A stretch of 46,776 nt of DNA, taken from Erysipelotrichaceae bacterium (lineage in GTDB: Bacteria > Bacillota_I > Bacilli_A > Erysipelotrichales > Erysipelotrichaceae). This document shows, piece by piece, positions 31,827-41,318 of this stretch (within the stretch, counting starts at the first letter, position 1; every line of letters begins with the position of its first letter). The stretch is taken from assembly GCA_020026035.1 (NCBI GenBank), contig JAHHRC010000003.1:1-46776 (forward strand). Direction: 5' to 3'. Below the pieces are notes generated by a model. It worked only from the letters and a program-made list of their open reading frames with translations, did no database searches and was not told the DNA's origin. Made by a program: the position numbers and the translations under genes.

Positions 31827-32364
31827 TGAAATCGCTGGACGTTACAGTCAAGCAGTATTTGAGATTGCGCAAGAAAACGGTACGATTGAAGAATTAAAAG
31901 AACAAGCGAAAGTAATTCAGGCAGTGTTGGCTGAAAATCCAATTCTTCATGAATTCTTCCGCGCCGTTAAAATCACAAAAGAAGAAAAGAAGAACATGAT
32001 TGAAGAATGCTTCGGCAAACTCAATCGGAATGTGGTCAACTTCATGAAACTACTCGTGGACAAAGACCGCATGTATTACCTAGAAGAAATCTTAGAAGAA
32101 GTCATTGCTTTAAGTAATAAGGCATTAGGTATAGAACTTGCAGTTGTCTATAGCGTAAGAAAGCTTCCTCAAGAAGATCTTGATCGTATCCAAGCGGCGT
32201 TACAAACAAAGCTTGGTGGTAAGGTCTTGATTGAAAATAAGATTGATGAATCGTTAATTGCTGGTATTAAGGTCGTAGTTGGTTCTACGGTTACTGATGT
32301 ATCGATGGCGAACTCAATCGAAACGATGAAAAAACAACTGCTTAAGAAAGGAGATACACAATGA
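31819..32364 (+). CDS. atpH: ATP synthase subunit delta
   Basis: Delta links the peripheral stalk to the top of F1. The 181-aa product has the helical N-domain (IAGRYSQAVFEIAQENGTIEEL) and the typical C-terminal strand-turn-strand (KVLIENKIDESLIAGIKVVVG). The gene overlaps atpF by 8 and atpA by 4 bases. Confidence 0.95.
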   Translation: MSSEIAGRYSQAVFEIAQENGTIEELKEQAKVIQAVLAENPILHEFFRAVKITKEEKKNMIEECFGKLNRNVVNFMKLLVDKDRMYYLEEILEEVIALSNKALGIELAVVYSVRKLPQEDLDRIQAALQTKLGGKVLIENKIDESLIAGIKVVVGSTVTDVSMANSIETMKKQLLKKGDTQ

Positions 32365-33884
32365 ATGGTATTAGACCAGAAGAGATTAGTTCTTTAATCA
32401 AAGATAAGATTAAGAATTATGATCGTGAAATCCGTTCAGATGATGTAGGATACGTTATTTCTACTGGGGATGGAATTGCCAATGTACAAGGAATTGACAA
32501 GGCAATGGCATCTGAGTTGTTGATGTTCCCACATGATGTATTTGGAATGGTATTGAACCTAGAAGAGGACCACATTGGTGTCGTTCTATTCGGTGATGCC
32601 ACATTGATTAAAGAAGGCGATGAGGTAAAACGTACAGGCCGCATCGTAGAAGTCCCTGTTGGCGATGCGCTACTTGGTCGTGTTGTAAACGCACTTGGTC
32701 AGCCAATCGATGGCAAGGGAGATATTAAGAGTGATAAGTTCCGTGAAATTGAACGTGTCGCTCCAGGTGTTATGACTCGTAAGTCCGTACACCAACCATT
32801 ACAAACAGGGTTGAAGGTGATTGACTCCATGATCCCAATTGGTAAGGGACAACGTGAGTTGATTATCGGTGACCGTGAAACAGGTAAAACAGCAATTGCC
32901 GTAGATACAATCATCAACCAAAAAGGCAAAGATGTGTACTGTATCTATGTAGCGATTGGACAAAAAGAATCCACGGTTGCGCGTATGGTTCAAAAGTTAA
33001 AAGAACATGACGCAATGGAATATACAACGGTTGTCAATGCGTCCGCATCCCAATCCGCTCCACTTCAATACATTGCCCCTTATGCAGGTTGTGCAATTGG
33101 TGAAGAATGGATGGAACAAGGAAAAGACGTATTAATCGTTTACGATGATTTAAGTAAGCATGCCGTGGCATATCGTACAATGTCACTCTTGCTAAAGCGC
33201 CCACCAGGACGTGAAGCGTATCCTGGGGATGTCTTCTACTTACATTCAAGACTATTAGAACGTGCAGCGAAGTTATCTGATGCACTTGGTGGAGGATCCT
33301 TAACAGCTCTTCCAATCATTGAAACCCAAGCAGGTGATATCTCTGCCTACATTCCAACAAACGTTATTTCCATTACCGATGGACAAATCTTCTTGCAAGA
33401 TGAATTGTTTAAGGCCGGTGTTAGACCTGCCGTAGATGCTGGGTTATCCGTATCACGTGTAGGATCTGCCGCTCAAACAAAGGCTATGAAGAAGGTTTCT
33501 AGCAGCTTAAAGGGTGAACTTGCACAGTATAACGAAATGTTATCCTTTGCCCAGTTTGGTTCGGACTTAGATGCCGCTACTAAGAAGATTATCGACAAGG
33601 GTGCGCGTCTTACAGAACTATTAAAACAACCACAGTACTCCCCAATGGCTATGGAAGATATGGTTATTTCTCTATTTGCCGCAAAACATGGTCTAATGGA
33701 TCAAGTTGCAGTAGAGGATGTAGCGAACTATGAAACATTCTTAATTCGTTATATGCATAGTAACCATGCTGTTGTCGTAGATGAAATCAAGAATAAAGAA
33801 ATCCTAACAGAAGAGCTTGAACAAAGTCTAAAGGAAGCGCTGCAGGATGGACTTGTTCAATACAAGCTTTTAAAAGGAGAGTAA
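32361..33884 (+). CDS. atpA: ATP synthase subunit alpha
   Basis: Alpha is the non-catalytic nucleotide-binding subunit of F1. The 507-aa product has Walker A GDRETGKT (170-177), where E replaces the common Q. The signature PAVDAGLSVSRVGSAAQ contains the arginine that reaches into the catalytic site. The length is normal. Confidence 0.98.
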   Translation: MNGIRPEEISSLIKDKIKNYDREIRSDDVGYVISTGDGIANVQGIDKAMASELLMFPHDVFGMVLNLEEDHIGVVLFGDATLIKEGDEVKRTGRIVEVPVGDALLGRVVNALGQPIDGKGDIKSDKFREIERVAPGVMTRKSVHQPLQTGLKVIDSMIPIGKGQRELIIGDRETGKTAIAVDTIINQKGKDVYCIYVAIGQKESTVARMVQKLKEHDAMEYTTVVNASASQSAPLQYIAPYAGCAIGEEWMEQGKDVLIVYDDLSKHAVAYRTMSLLLKRPPGREAYPGDVFYLHSRLLERAAKLSDALGGGSLTALPIIETQAGDISAYIPTNVISITDGQIFLQDELFKAGVRPAVDAGLSVSRVGSAAQTKAMKKVSSSLKGELAQYNEMLSFAQFGSDLDAATKKIIDKGARLTELLKQPQYSPMAMEDMVISLFAAKHGLMDQVAVEDVANYETFLIRYMHSNHAVVVDEIKNKEILTEELEQSLKEALQDGLVQYKLLKGE

Positions 33885-33887
33885 TGT

Positions 33888-34739
33888 ATGAGCCAATCTA
33901 AACAGGCTCTTCGTACCCGCATCAAATCGATCGGTTCCACGCGGAAGATTACCAAGGCAATGGAAATGATTGCTAATGCGAAACTTCTTAAGCAGCGCAA
34001 TAAAATGGAAGCGAATCGTGAATATGCGACAAAGTTACAGGATACCGTAAATGAAATTGCGGTGCGTAATCCAGACATTCAAAATGACTACATGAAACAA
34101 AAAACAAGCACAAAAACGCTTACGATTATGTTTGGTAGTGATTTAGGACTTTGTGGCTCCTATAACCAAAATGCAATTAAATATGCGAAAGAGAACTTAA
34201 ACTTAGAAGATCCAATCTTTGTGATTGGAACATCCATTCATCATCAGATGATGGAAGAAGGGTTCAACGTGATGAACGAAGAACCAATTTCAACCGATGA
34301 TTTGGACTTCTTAAGTCTTAAGAACTATGTAAAAACAGGAATTGATCAATATCTAAAGAATGAAGTTGGAACGGTGAATGTGCTTTATACACGCTTTGTG
34401 AATACAATGTCGTTTGAGCCAAGCATCAAGCAACTCTTACCATTCGCGATGGATCAAGAAGTGGCCATGGATGAGACAATGCATCAAGAAACGTTGTTTG
34501 AACCAAGTGCCGAAGTGATTCTAGACACATTAATTCCAATGATGATCGCTGATGTAACATACGCTTGCTGGATGGAAGCTTCCACAGCCGAACAAGGTAG
34601 TAGACGTATGGCGATGAAGACAGCTACGGATAATGCCGATGAACTAAGTGACACATTGAAACTTCAGTACAACAAGGCAAGACAGTCTGCCATCACGCAA
34701 GAAATCACGGAAATTGTCAGCGGAAGTACGGCCGTGTAG
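33888..34739 (+). CDS. atpG: ATP synthase subunit gamma
   Basis: Gamma is the rotating shaft. The 283-aa product has the N-terminal helix (LRTRIKSIGSTRKITKAMEMIANAK), the FGSDLGLCGSYN segment and the conserved C-terminal helix with NADELSDTLKLQYNKARQSAITQEITEIVSG. The 3-bp gap after atpA contains no separate signals. Confidence 0.97.
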   Translation: MSQSKQALRTRIKSIGSTRKITKAMEMIANAKLLKQRNKMEANREYATKLQDTVNEIAVRNPDIQNDYMKQKTSTKTLTIMFGSDLGLCGSYNQNAIKYAKENLNLEDPIFVIGTSIHHQMMEEGFNVMNEEPISTDDLDFLSLKNYVKTGIDQYLKNEVGTVNVLYTRFVNTMSFEPSIKQLLPFAMDQEVAMDETMHQETLFEPSAEVILDTLIPMMIADVTYACWMEASTAEQGSRRMAMKTATDNADELSDTLKLQYNKARQSAITQEITEIVSGSTAV

Positions 34740-34753
34740 AAAGAAGGAACGAT

Positions 34754-36148
34754 ATGGAAAACATAGGAAAAATCGTACAGGTCATTGGACCTGTAGTAGA
34801 TATTCGCTTTAGTAGCGAAAACCTACCTGCCATCTTAAATGCCATCCACATCAAGTTTGAAAATGGCGAAGAGATGACTGCAGAAGTTGCCCAGCATGTC
34901 GGAGATGATATTGTCCGTTGTATTGCAATGAGTTCTACAGACGGTCTTGTCCGTGGTATGGACTGTGTTGACACAGGATCTGCAATTCAGGTACCTGTAG
35001 GCGATGAAGTATTAGGTAGAATGTTTAATGTCTTAGGTCAACCAATTGATGGTTTAGGACCTGTAGACGCAAAGAAATACATGCCAATTCATAGAGATGC
35101 CCCAAGTTTTGCGGAACAAATGACATCTTCAGAAATCCTTGAAACGGGTATTAAGGTCATTGACCTTCTTTGTCCGTATGCAAAGGGTGGTAAGATTGGT
35201 TTATTCGGTGGTGCCGGAGTAGGTAAAACCGTATTGATGCAAGAATTGATCCACAACATTGCGATTGAGCATGGTGGAAGATCTGTCGTAGCCGGTGTTG
35301 GGGAACGTACCCGTGAAGGAAACGACATGTATTACGAAATGAAGGATTCAGGAGTACTTCCAAATACCGTATTAACGTATGGTCAGATGAACGAATCTCC
35401 TGGTGCGCGTATGCGTGTTGCCTTGTCTGCTTTAACAATGGCAGAACATTTCCGTGATGTGGAACATCAGGACGTATTGTTGTTTATCGACAATATCTTC
35501 CGTTTCACCCAGGCTGGTTCAGAAGTATCAGCGCTACTTGGTCGTATGCCATCAGCGGTAGGATACCAACCAACCCTTGCAACGGAAATGGGACAACTTC
35601 AAGAACGTATCACTTCTACAAACCAAGGTTCCATTACATCGGTACAAGCGATTTACGTGCCTGCCGATGACTTAACGGACCCAGCTCCAGCCACAACCTT
35701 CTCGCACTTAGATGCTAGAACGGTATTGGATCGTGGAATTGCGGCGTTAGGTATTTACCCAGCGGTAGACCCACTTGCGTCAGGTTCGCGTATGCTAGAT
35801 CCACTCGTAATTGGAGAAGAACACTATAAGACAGCCCGTGAAGTGCAAGAAATCTTGCAACGTTATAAAGAATTGCAAGACATCATTGCCATTCTTGGTA
35901 TGGACGAACTCGGTGAAGAAGATCGTAAGATCGTTGGCCGTGCGCGTCGTATCCGTAACTTCTTATCACAACCATTCTCAGTTGCTGAACAGTTCACTGG
36001 CTTAGATGGTGTGTATGTACCAATCAAGGAAACAGTACGTTCCTTCCGTGAAATCCTATCTGGTAAGTATGATCATTTACCAGAAATGGCATTCATGGCA
36101 GTTGGTACAATTGAAGATGCAGTGAAGAAGGCTGAGAGTCTCAAATGA
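34754..36148 (+). CDS. atpD: ATP synthase subunit beta
   Basis: Beta carries the catalytic sites. The 464-aa product has Walker A GGAGVGKT (152-159), the GERTREGNDMYYEM segment with the catalytic glutamate, Walker B VLLFIDNIFRF, and the DELSEED-like acidic loop, here MDELGEEDRK. It overlaps atpC by four bases. Confidence 0.98.
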   Translation: MENIGKIVQVIGPVVDIRFSSENLPAILNAIHIKFENGEEMTAEVAQHVGDDIVRCIAMSSTDGLVRGMDCVDTGSAIQVPVGDEVLGRMFNVLGQPIDGLGPVDAKKYMPIHRDAPSFAEQMTSSEILETGIKVIDLLCPYAKGGKIGLFGGAGVGKTVLMQELIHNIAIEHGGRSVVAGVGERTREGNDMYYEMKDSGVLPNTVLTYGQMNESPGARMRVALSALTMAEHFRDVEHQDVLLFIDNIFRFTQAGSEVSALLGRMPSAVGYQPTLATEMGQLQERITSTNQGSITSVQAIYVPADDLTDPAPATTFSHLDARTVLDRGIAALGIYPAVDPLASGSRMLDPLVIGEEHYKTAREVQEILQRYKELQDIIAILGMDELGEEDRKIVGRARRIRNFLSQPFSVAEQFTGLDGVYVPIKETVRSFREILSGKYDHLPEMAFMAVGTIEDAVKKAESLK

Positions 36149-36540
36149 AACTGATTCATGTTAGAATCGTTACACCAAAGGGTTGTTATAAAGAGTTTGA
36201 TACGCCAATTCTAAATGTGAAAACGGTCGATGGCCAAAGAGGAATTCTTCCAAACCACATGCCAATTGTCACGATGCTTGATATTGGAAAGATGGAAAGT
36301 GAAGAATCCAATGAACGCAATGCCTATGCGGTTGCAGGGGGACTATTGTACTTCCGCGATAACTTAGCTGAAATTATGACCGATGCCATTGAAAATCAAA
36401 AAGACATTGATGAACAACGTGCATTAGCTGCAAAAGAGCGTGCTATGAAGCGTCTGGAACAACAAAAAGAAGGTCTTGATTTAAAACGTGCAGAAATCGC
36501 TTTGAAAAAGGCAGTCAATCGTTTAAACGTCAAAGGATAG
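36145..36540 (+). CDS. atpC: ATP synthase subunit epsilon
   Basis: Epsilon joins the shaft to the c ring and can inhibit ATP hydrolysis. The 131-aa product has the N-terminal beta sandwich (IVTPKGCYKEFDTPILNVKTVDGQRGILPNHMPIV) and a two-helix C-terminal arm (about 90-131). Confidence 0.96.
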   Translation: MKLIHVRIVTPKGCYKEFDTPILNVKTVDGQRGILPNHMPIVTMLDIGKMESEESNERNAYAVAGGLLYFRDNLAEIMTDAIENQKDIDEQRALAAKERAMKRLEQQKEGLDLKRAEIALKKAVNRLNVKG

Positions 36541-36545
36541 TAAGA

Positions 36546-36576
36546 AAGAAGAGTCTAGAAATAGGCTCTTCTTTTA
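36546..36576 (+). terminator. Terminator of the atp operon
   Basis: AAGAAGAGTCTA (36546-36557), a GAAA tetraloop, TAGGCTCTTCTT (36562-36573, one wobble), then Ts. Confidence 0.93.
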
Positions 36577-36594
36577 TAAGCGATAAGAATGCTT

Positions 36595-36600
36595 TATAAT
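36595..36600 (+). promoter_or_regulatory. Probable -10 box of the small membrane-protein gene
   Basis: A perfect TATAAT lies 18 bp before the ATG and after the atp terminator. The region where a -35 should lie (36572-36577, TTTTAT) is part of the terminator tail and fits poorly. Confidence 0.5.
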
Positions 36601-36617
36601 ACGCGTTAGAGGTAATT

Positions 36618-37154
36618 ATGATAAAAAAATACATTCATTCATTGATTTCATTGAAATACTCCGTTCTTATGACAACATTATCGTTTGTTGTCTTTGCCTT
36701 GTCATATGTAGTCGTTGACAAAGGGAAAACGGAATTAAAGCCAGTCGTACTTGTTTTTGCGATTCTCTTAGCGATTGTTTTAGGCTTGTATTACAGTAAG
36801 AAGTTTCCAATCAATCGTTATCTTCGAAAGGTAAAAGATTTGAAGGAATACGATCAAGCGGTGATGTTAGGTACGACATTTGTACTAGAAAATAGGATGC
36901 TTGTGTACTACAAGTACAAACTAAAAGAAACATACTTTGAAGATTTAATAGGATTAAAGATCGATGATGCAAATCCTTGTATTTTGCATTTAGAGTTTGC
37001 GAATGAGGAGTTTGATTTTGCGACCCATTGTGCAAGTGAAAACCAAGTTGCGCGTTTTGTGAAGTTCTTAAAACAACGCAATGAAAGCTTAGACATCAAA
37101 GGTCTAAAAGTGCTTGGGGATGGTAGTTTAAAACACCTAGAATCTGGCATATAA
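36618..37154 (+). CDS. Small two-helix membrane protein of unknown function
   Basis: The 178-aa product has two membrane helices (about 14-33 and 41-58) and a cytoplasmic part of about 120 residues. The soluble part has a strand-rich pattern (GTTFVLENRMLVYYKYKLKETYFEDLIGLKID) like small PH-type or YcxB-type domains that follow two helices. That likeness is only in layout. It is a single-gene transcript, with its own -10 box and a shared terminator downstream. No function is claimed. Confidence 0.6.
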   Translation: MIKKYIHSLISLKYSVLMTTLSFVVFALSYVVVDKGKTELKPVVLVFAILLAIVLGLYYSKKFPINRYLRKVKDLKEYDQAVMLGTTFVLENRMLVYYKYKLKETYFEDLIGLKIDDANPCILHLEFANEEFDFATHCASENQVARFVKFLKQRNESLDIKGLKVLGDGSLKHLESGI

Positions 37155-37188
37155 AAAGCTGTAGCGATTGTGCTACAGCTTTATTTTT
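37155..37188. terminator. Bidirectional terminator between convergent genes
   Basis: AAAGCTGTAGC (37155-37165) and GCTACAGCTTT (37172-37182) are perfect 11-bp arms with a 6-nt loop, A-rich on the left and T-rich on the right. Confidence 0.92.
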
Positions 37189-38377
37189 AGTTGGTATAGT
37201 TATCGAAGTAACCTTGAATTAATACAATTGGTGTTCCCTTATCACCAGATCCGGATGTTAAGTCACATAGAGATCCGATTAGGTCAGTCAATTGACGAGG
37301 TGTTGTACCTTCCGAAACCATTTGACCCTTAAGATCGCCATCTTTTTCCTTAATGGCATTAGAGATTGCGTCCTTTAGAGCTTCTCCACTTAGATCAGCG
37401 AAGTCATTGTCGGCTAAGTACTTTAGCTTCAATTCGTTTGGTGTTCCCTTTAAACCATCAGTATAGGCAGGGGATACGCATGGGTCAGCAAGTTCCCAAA
37501 TCTTTCCTTGAGGATCCTTGAAGGCACCATCACCATAGATCATAACTTCAATGTGCTTTCCTGTTAGTTCACGAAGTTCTTTCGCTGTTTCTTCAACAAA
37601 TACTTCACCATTACGTGGGAATAGCTTTACAGATTCTTCTGTTGCCTTGTTTGATCCAAGTAGACCATAGTTGGCGTTGAATCCAGAACCATCTACAGAA
37701 GCGTTTAAGATTTCATCCATTCCAAGAACGACTTTTGCACCAGCAGCTTTGCACTTGCGCTTTGAGCGGAATCTTGAGTGGATATCACAACATAGTACAT
37801 TTTCTGTGTATTTTACGATTGTTTCTGCACGGTTGGCAAAAATAATTTCGCATTCACAATTTTCAGACTCGATGATGTTCTTATAGAAGTCAACGTAGTC
37901 AACACCAGTGAATTCATGTTTGTTTTCACCGAAGTTTGCACGGTAGTCTTCAAGACTTAATACATCTGTCCAAGGGTCGATTCCCTTTTCATCTAGCTTG
38001 TCTAAGCTTACAAGTTCATTACCTACTTCATCACTTGGGTAGCTTAGCATTAATACAATCTTATCAGCACCGCGAGCAATTCCCTTAAGACAGATTGAGA
38101 ATCTGTTTCTTGAAAGGATTGGGAAAATAACCCCTACAGTACCATTTGCAAATTTTGTACGAACATCCTTTGCGATTGCGTCGATTGACGCGTAATTTCC
38201 TTGTGAACGAGCCACAACGGATTCTGTGATTGCGACGATGTCGCGATCGTTTAGTTCAAAGTTAGCGGATTCGCTAGCCTCCATAACGCTTTGAGCTACA
38301 ATCTTTGGTAAATTGTCTCCCTCACGAATAATTGGGCAACGTACGCCCCTTGAAACTGTTCCAATTTTTCTTTCCAT
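37187..38377 (-). CDS. CofE-like (F420-0:gamma-glutamyl ligase family) protein
   Basis: The 396-aa product fits the CofE/FbiB ligase family, in which members add L-glutamate to coenzyme F420-0. Features are RCPIIREGDNLPKIV at the start, DRDIVAITESVVARSQGNY, an NRFSICLKGIARGADKIVLMLSYPSDEVGN segment and DGAFKDPQGKIWELADPCVSPAYTDGL. It is longer than archaeal CofE (about 250 aa). F420 synthesis is not expected in this type of organism and no other F420 gene is in the window, so the substrate is probably different, perhaps another gamma-glutamyl or amide ligation. It is transcribed head-on to replication. A TAGGAGA site precedes the ATG. Confidence 0.75.
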   Translation of the reverse strand: MERKIGTVSRGVRCPIIREGDNLPKIVAQSVMEASESANFELNDRDIVAITESVVARSQGNYASIDAIAKDVRTKFANGTVGVIFPILSRNRFSICLKGIARGADKIVLMLSYPSDEVGNELVSLDKLDEKGIDPWTDVLSLEDYRANFGENKHEFTGVDYVDFYKNIIESENCECEIIFANRAETIVKYTENVLCCDIHSRFRSKRKCKAAGAKVVLGMDEILNASVDGSGFNANYGLLGSNKATEESVKLFPRNGEVFVEETAKELRELTGKHIEVMIYGDGAFKDPQGKIWELADPCVSPAYTDGLKGTPNELKLKYLADNDFADLSGEALKDAISNAIKEKDGDLKGQMVSEGTTPRQLTDLIGSLCDLTSGSGDKGTPIVLIQGYFDNYTN

Positions 38378-38399
38378 TCTACATCTCCTACAGACAAGT

Positions 38400-38428
38400 A
38401 GTTTAGATCATTTTCAAAGTTTTTGCAA
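38400..38428 (-). promoter_or_regulatory. Promoter of the CofE-like gene
   Basis: On the minus strand: TTGCAA (38428-38423), 17-bp spacer, TAAACT (38405-38400). Each hexamer has two mismatches, with ideal spacing and position. Confidence 0.5.
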
Positions 38429-38560
38429 GAAATTAACTCAAAAAGATTGTGAAAGTGTTGTGAAAATAACGCATGAATTTCATGTTTTCAATGACGTTTA
38501 TGCCCGTGGTTGAAAGAGAATACACGTAAATAAACGATTGGTTATGTAATAAATGAAAGA

Positions 38561-38575
38561 TTGAAAGCGTTTGCG
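38561..38575. promoter_or_regulatory. cre-like sequence upstream of mnmE
   Basis: TTGAAAGCGTTTGCG matches WTGNAANCGNWNNCW at all but the last position. It lies in the 283-bp divergent gap between the CofE-like gene and mnmE, about 85 bp before mnmE. The rest of the gap holds AT-rich sequence with no clear mnmE promoter (TATGAT at 38626 is a weak candidate). Confidence 0.3.
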
Positions 38576-38660
38576 GTTTGATCTCGTAGAAGAAATGTAG
38601 ATCCATACCGTTATTTAAGCAAAGATATGATAAGATAGATAGATGTAGGAGAGTTACAGT

Positions 38661-39986
38661 ATGTTAAAGGATACCATTGCGGCAATTAGTACAGCTCCAG
38701 GGGTTGGGGCAATTTCAATCATTCGTTTAAGTGGCGATCAGGCAATCGATGTGGCAAATCGCATCTTTAGCAAAGATCTTAGCGAAGTAAAAGGATACAC
38801 AATTCACTTTGGGACCATCCATGAAGATGGAAATGCGGTCGATGAAGTGCTTTTAAACGTGTTCCGTAATCCAAAATCCTATACCGGTGAGGATATGGTT
38901 GAAATCATGTGTCATGGTGGTGTCTTTGTCACAAAGAAGGTATTGAGTTTGTGTCTTGGAAACGGGGCACGACTTGCACGTCGCGGCGAGTTCACCCAAC
39001 GGGCATACTTAAATGGGCGCATTGACTTAGCACAGGCAGAAGGGGTCAATGATTTGATTCATGCGACCGATTCGATCAATGCGTCAAGTGCCGTTCATTC
39101 GTTAAAGGGTTCGGTTACGAAGTTACTAGAGCCATTAACCGAAAACTTAGTGCAAATCATTGCCCAGATTGAAGTGAATATTGATTATCCAGAATACGAT
39201 GACATTCACCAATTGACCGAAGAAGAGATTCTTCCAAAGGCCAATGCGTGGGTGAAGGATATTGATAAAGTGATTCAAACAGCCCAAGAAGCGGTGTTTA
39301 TTCGGAGTGGAATTGATACGGTTATTCTTGGAAAACCGAATGTTGGGAAGTCGAGTTTGTTAAATGCGTTATTGGAAGAAGATAAGGCAATTGTGACCGA
39401 CATTGCAGGAACGACGCGTGACTTAGTGGAAGGTAGTGTGAAGTTAGGTTCGGTGACACTGAACTTAGTGGATACTGCTGGGATCCGTGAAGCGAGTGAT
39501 GTGATTGAACAAATCGGTATTGAAAAGTCGATGAAGGCGTTAGAAAAAGCAGAGCTTGTCATTGTGGTGATTGATGCCGAACGTGGGATTAGTCAGGAAG
39601 ATCAAGACTTGTTAGATCTTACAAAGGATCGTACAAGAATTGTTGTATACAATAAAAACGATAAGAAAGTCATTGAAGATGGTATTTCGATTTCGGCGAT
39701 GAATAAAGATATTCAGCCATTGATTGATGCGATTGAAGAAACGTTTGAACGGGAGATTATTTCTTCCAAGGAAGATACGTTAAACAATGAACGACAAATT
39801 GGTTTAGCGATTTCTGCAAAGAATCATATGCAGGAAGTGGTTCGTACGTTAGAAGATGGAATGCCATTAGATTTAGCGACGATGGACTTACAATGTGCTT
39901 GGAATGATTTAAAAGAAATAACAGGAGAGGTATCGAAGGAAGATTTATTGGATGAAATCTTTAATCGATTCTGTCTTGGAAAGTAG
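38661..39986 (+). CDS. mnmE: tRNA modification GTPase MnmE (TrmE)
   Basis: MnmE is the GTPase partner of MnmG. The 441-aa product has the N-terminal THF-binding domain (DTIAAISTAPGVGAISIIRLSG), a helical domain interrupted by a Ras-like G domain with G1 GKPNVGKSS (224-232), the DIAGTTRD and DTAGIR switches and the YNKNDKK base motif, and the C-terminal FCLGK. The last motif is usually C[ILV]GK, and its cysteine is required for the modification. The length is slightly short but complete. Confidence 0.97.
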   Translation: MLKDTIAAISTAPGVGAISIIRLSGDQAIDVANRIFSKDLSEVKGYTIHFGTIHEDGNAVDEVLLNVFRNPKSYTGEDMVEIMCHGGVFVTKKVLSLCLGNGARLARRGEFTQRAYLNGRIDLAQAEGVNDLIHATDSINASSAVHSLKGSVTKLLEPLTENLVQIIAQIEVNIDYPEYDDIHQLTEEEILPKANAWVKDIDKVIQTAQEAVFIRSGIDTVILGKPNVGKSSLLNALLEEDKAIVTDIAGTTRDLVEGSVKLGSVTLNLVDTAGIREASDVIEQIGIEKSMKALEKAELVIVVIDAERGISQEDQDLLDLTKDRTRIVVYNKNDKKVIEDGISISAMNKDIQPLIDAIEETFEREIISSKEDTLNNERQIGLAISAKNHMQEVVRTLEDGMPLDLATMDLQCAWNDLKEITGEVSKEDLLDEIFNRFCLGK

Positions 39987-39993
39987 GTGTTTT

Positions 39994-40779
39994 ATGAGTG
40001 AAATTACATATTACGATTCCCATGCCCATATTCTAAGTGAGGAATATGACAATGACCGTGAGGCAATGTTGGAAACGTGTAAAGAAAAGAAGATTGATCG
40101 AATGATGATCATAACGCTTGAAAACGAGGAATGTCGAAAAGCGATTGAATATGCAAGAAACGAAAAACAACGATACCAAGTATCTCTTGGAATCTTCCCA
40201 TTAGATGTTGAGAAAGTAGACGATGCCTATTGGCAAGAGTTTGTGGAACTTGCAAAGATGGATGAAGTGGTTGCGATTGGTGAGATTGGTCTTGACTACT
40301 ATTGGGAAAAAGACGAAGAAAAGCGCAAACTTCAAAAAGAAATGTTTATTAAGCAAATTGAACTTGCGAAGGAATTGAATAAACCAATCCTTGTGCATAG
40401 TCGTGATGCGATTCAGGATACGTATGAGATCTTGAAGGAACATAAGACAAAAGGCTTATTGCATTGTTTTCCAGGTTCTTTGGAAATGGCAAATGAATTT
40501 ACAAAGCTTGGTTATTACTTAGCAATCGGTGGGCCTTGTACGTTTAAGAATGCACGACATGCAAAAGATGTAGTAACGAACATGGATTTGCGCTATTTGT
40601 TGGTTGAAACAGATAGTCCATATATGGCACCAGAACCAGTACGTGGGACAAGGAATGATCCTTCTAACATTCCATATATCGTACAAAAGATGGCAGATCT
40701 TAGAGAAATGTCTTTAGAAGATATGGCGAAGACGTTGAATGAGAATTACAGTCGTTTCTTAAAAGGGGAAGAATTGTGA
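39994..40779 (+). CDS. tatD: TatD-family metal-dependent deoxyribonuclease
   Basis: The 261-aa TIM-barrel hydrolase has all metal ligands: HAH (10-12), the glutamate of GEIGLDYYWE, VHSRDA, LLHCFPG and VETDSPYMAPEPVRG. TatD proteins act on DNA 3' ends, often in repair. I use the ATG at 39994, preceded by AAGTAGGTG. An in-frame extension to 39952 would lie inside mnmE and lacks a ribosome site. The tatD-rnmV-rsmA order is a conserved Firmicute cluster. Confidence 0.95.
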   Translation: MSEITYYDSHAHILSEEYDNDREAMLETCKEKKIDRMMIITLENEECRKAIEYARNEKQRYQVSLGIFPLDVEKVDDAYWQEFVELAKMDEVVAIGEIGLDYYWEKDEEKRKLQKEMFIKQIELAKELNKPILVHSRDAIQDTYEILKEHKTKGLLHCFPGSLEMANEFTKLGYYLAIGGPCTFKNARHAKDVVTNMDLRYLLVETDSPYMAPEPVRGTRNDPSNIPYIVQKMADLREMSLEDMAKTLNENYSRFLKGEEL

Positions 40780-41318
40780 AACCTAGAATTCAAGAAGTGA
40801 TTGTGGTGGAAGGATACCATGACTCGGCACATTTAAAGCGTTTTTACGAGTGTGATACGATTATTACTTCAGGGTCAGGGATCAGTAAACAAATCATGGA
40901 TGAAATAAGAAGGGCGAAAGAATCCAGGGGTGTGATCGTATTTACCGATCCTGATTTCCCAGGGACACAGATTCGGAATAAGATTAACCAAGAAATACCA
41001 GGTTGTAAGAATGCCTTTGTGATGAAGAAGGATGCTAGAACAAGTAAGAAGGTTGGCATAGAACATGCGACTTTCCCTGTGCTTGATGAAGCACTGAAAC
41101 ATCTTGTGACGATGGAAGATGTGGATCAAGAATACATTACAATGGAAGACATGATGGATTTGGGGTTTGTTGGGTTAAGTGATTCCAAGAAACGAAGAGA
41201 ATACATTGCGAAACAATTGCATATCGGGGTTGGGAATGCTAAGGCGCTCAAAAACAAGTTGAATTGTTTACGTATTTCAAAAGAAGAACTACAAAAGGAA
41301 ATGAGTAATTATGAGTAA
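40776..41318 (+). CDS. rnmV: Ribonuclease M5
   Basis: RNase M5 matures 5S rRNA in low-GC Gram-positives. The 180-aa product has the TOPRIM core: EVIVVEGYHD (E12), SGSGISKQIMDEIRRAKESRGVIVFTDPDFPG with the DxD acids, then the C-terminal RNA-binding part with LGFVGLSDSKKRREYIAKQLHIGVGNAK. The start is GTG, overlapping the tatD stop (GTGA), so it is coupled. It overlaps rsmA by 8 bases. Confidence 0.95.
   Translation: MKPRIQEVIVVEGYHDSAHLKRFYECDTIITSGSGISKQIMDEIRRAKESRGVIVFTDPDFPGTQIRNKINQEIPGCKNAFVMKKDARTSKKVGIEHATFPVLDEALKHLVTMEDVDQEYITMEDMMDLGFVGLSDSKKRREYIAKQLHIGVGNAKALKNKLNCLRISKEELQKEMSNYE

Noticed and set aside
39952..39993. Earlier in-frame start for tatD
   Set aside because: It lies in the mnmE coding end, without a ribosome site, and adds residues not seen before the conserved YDSHAH start.
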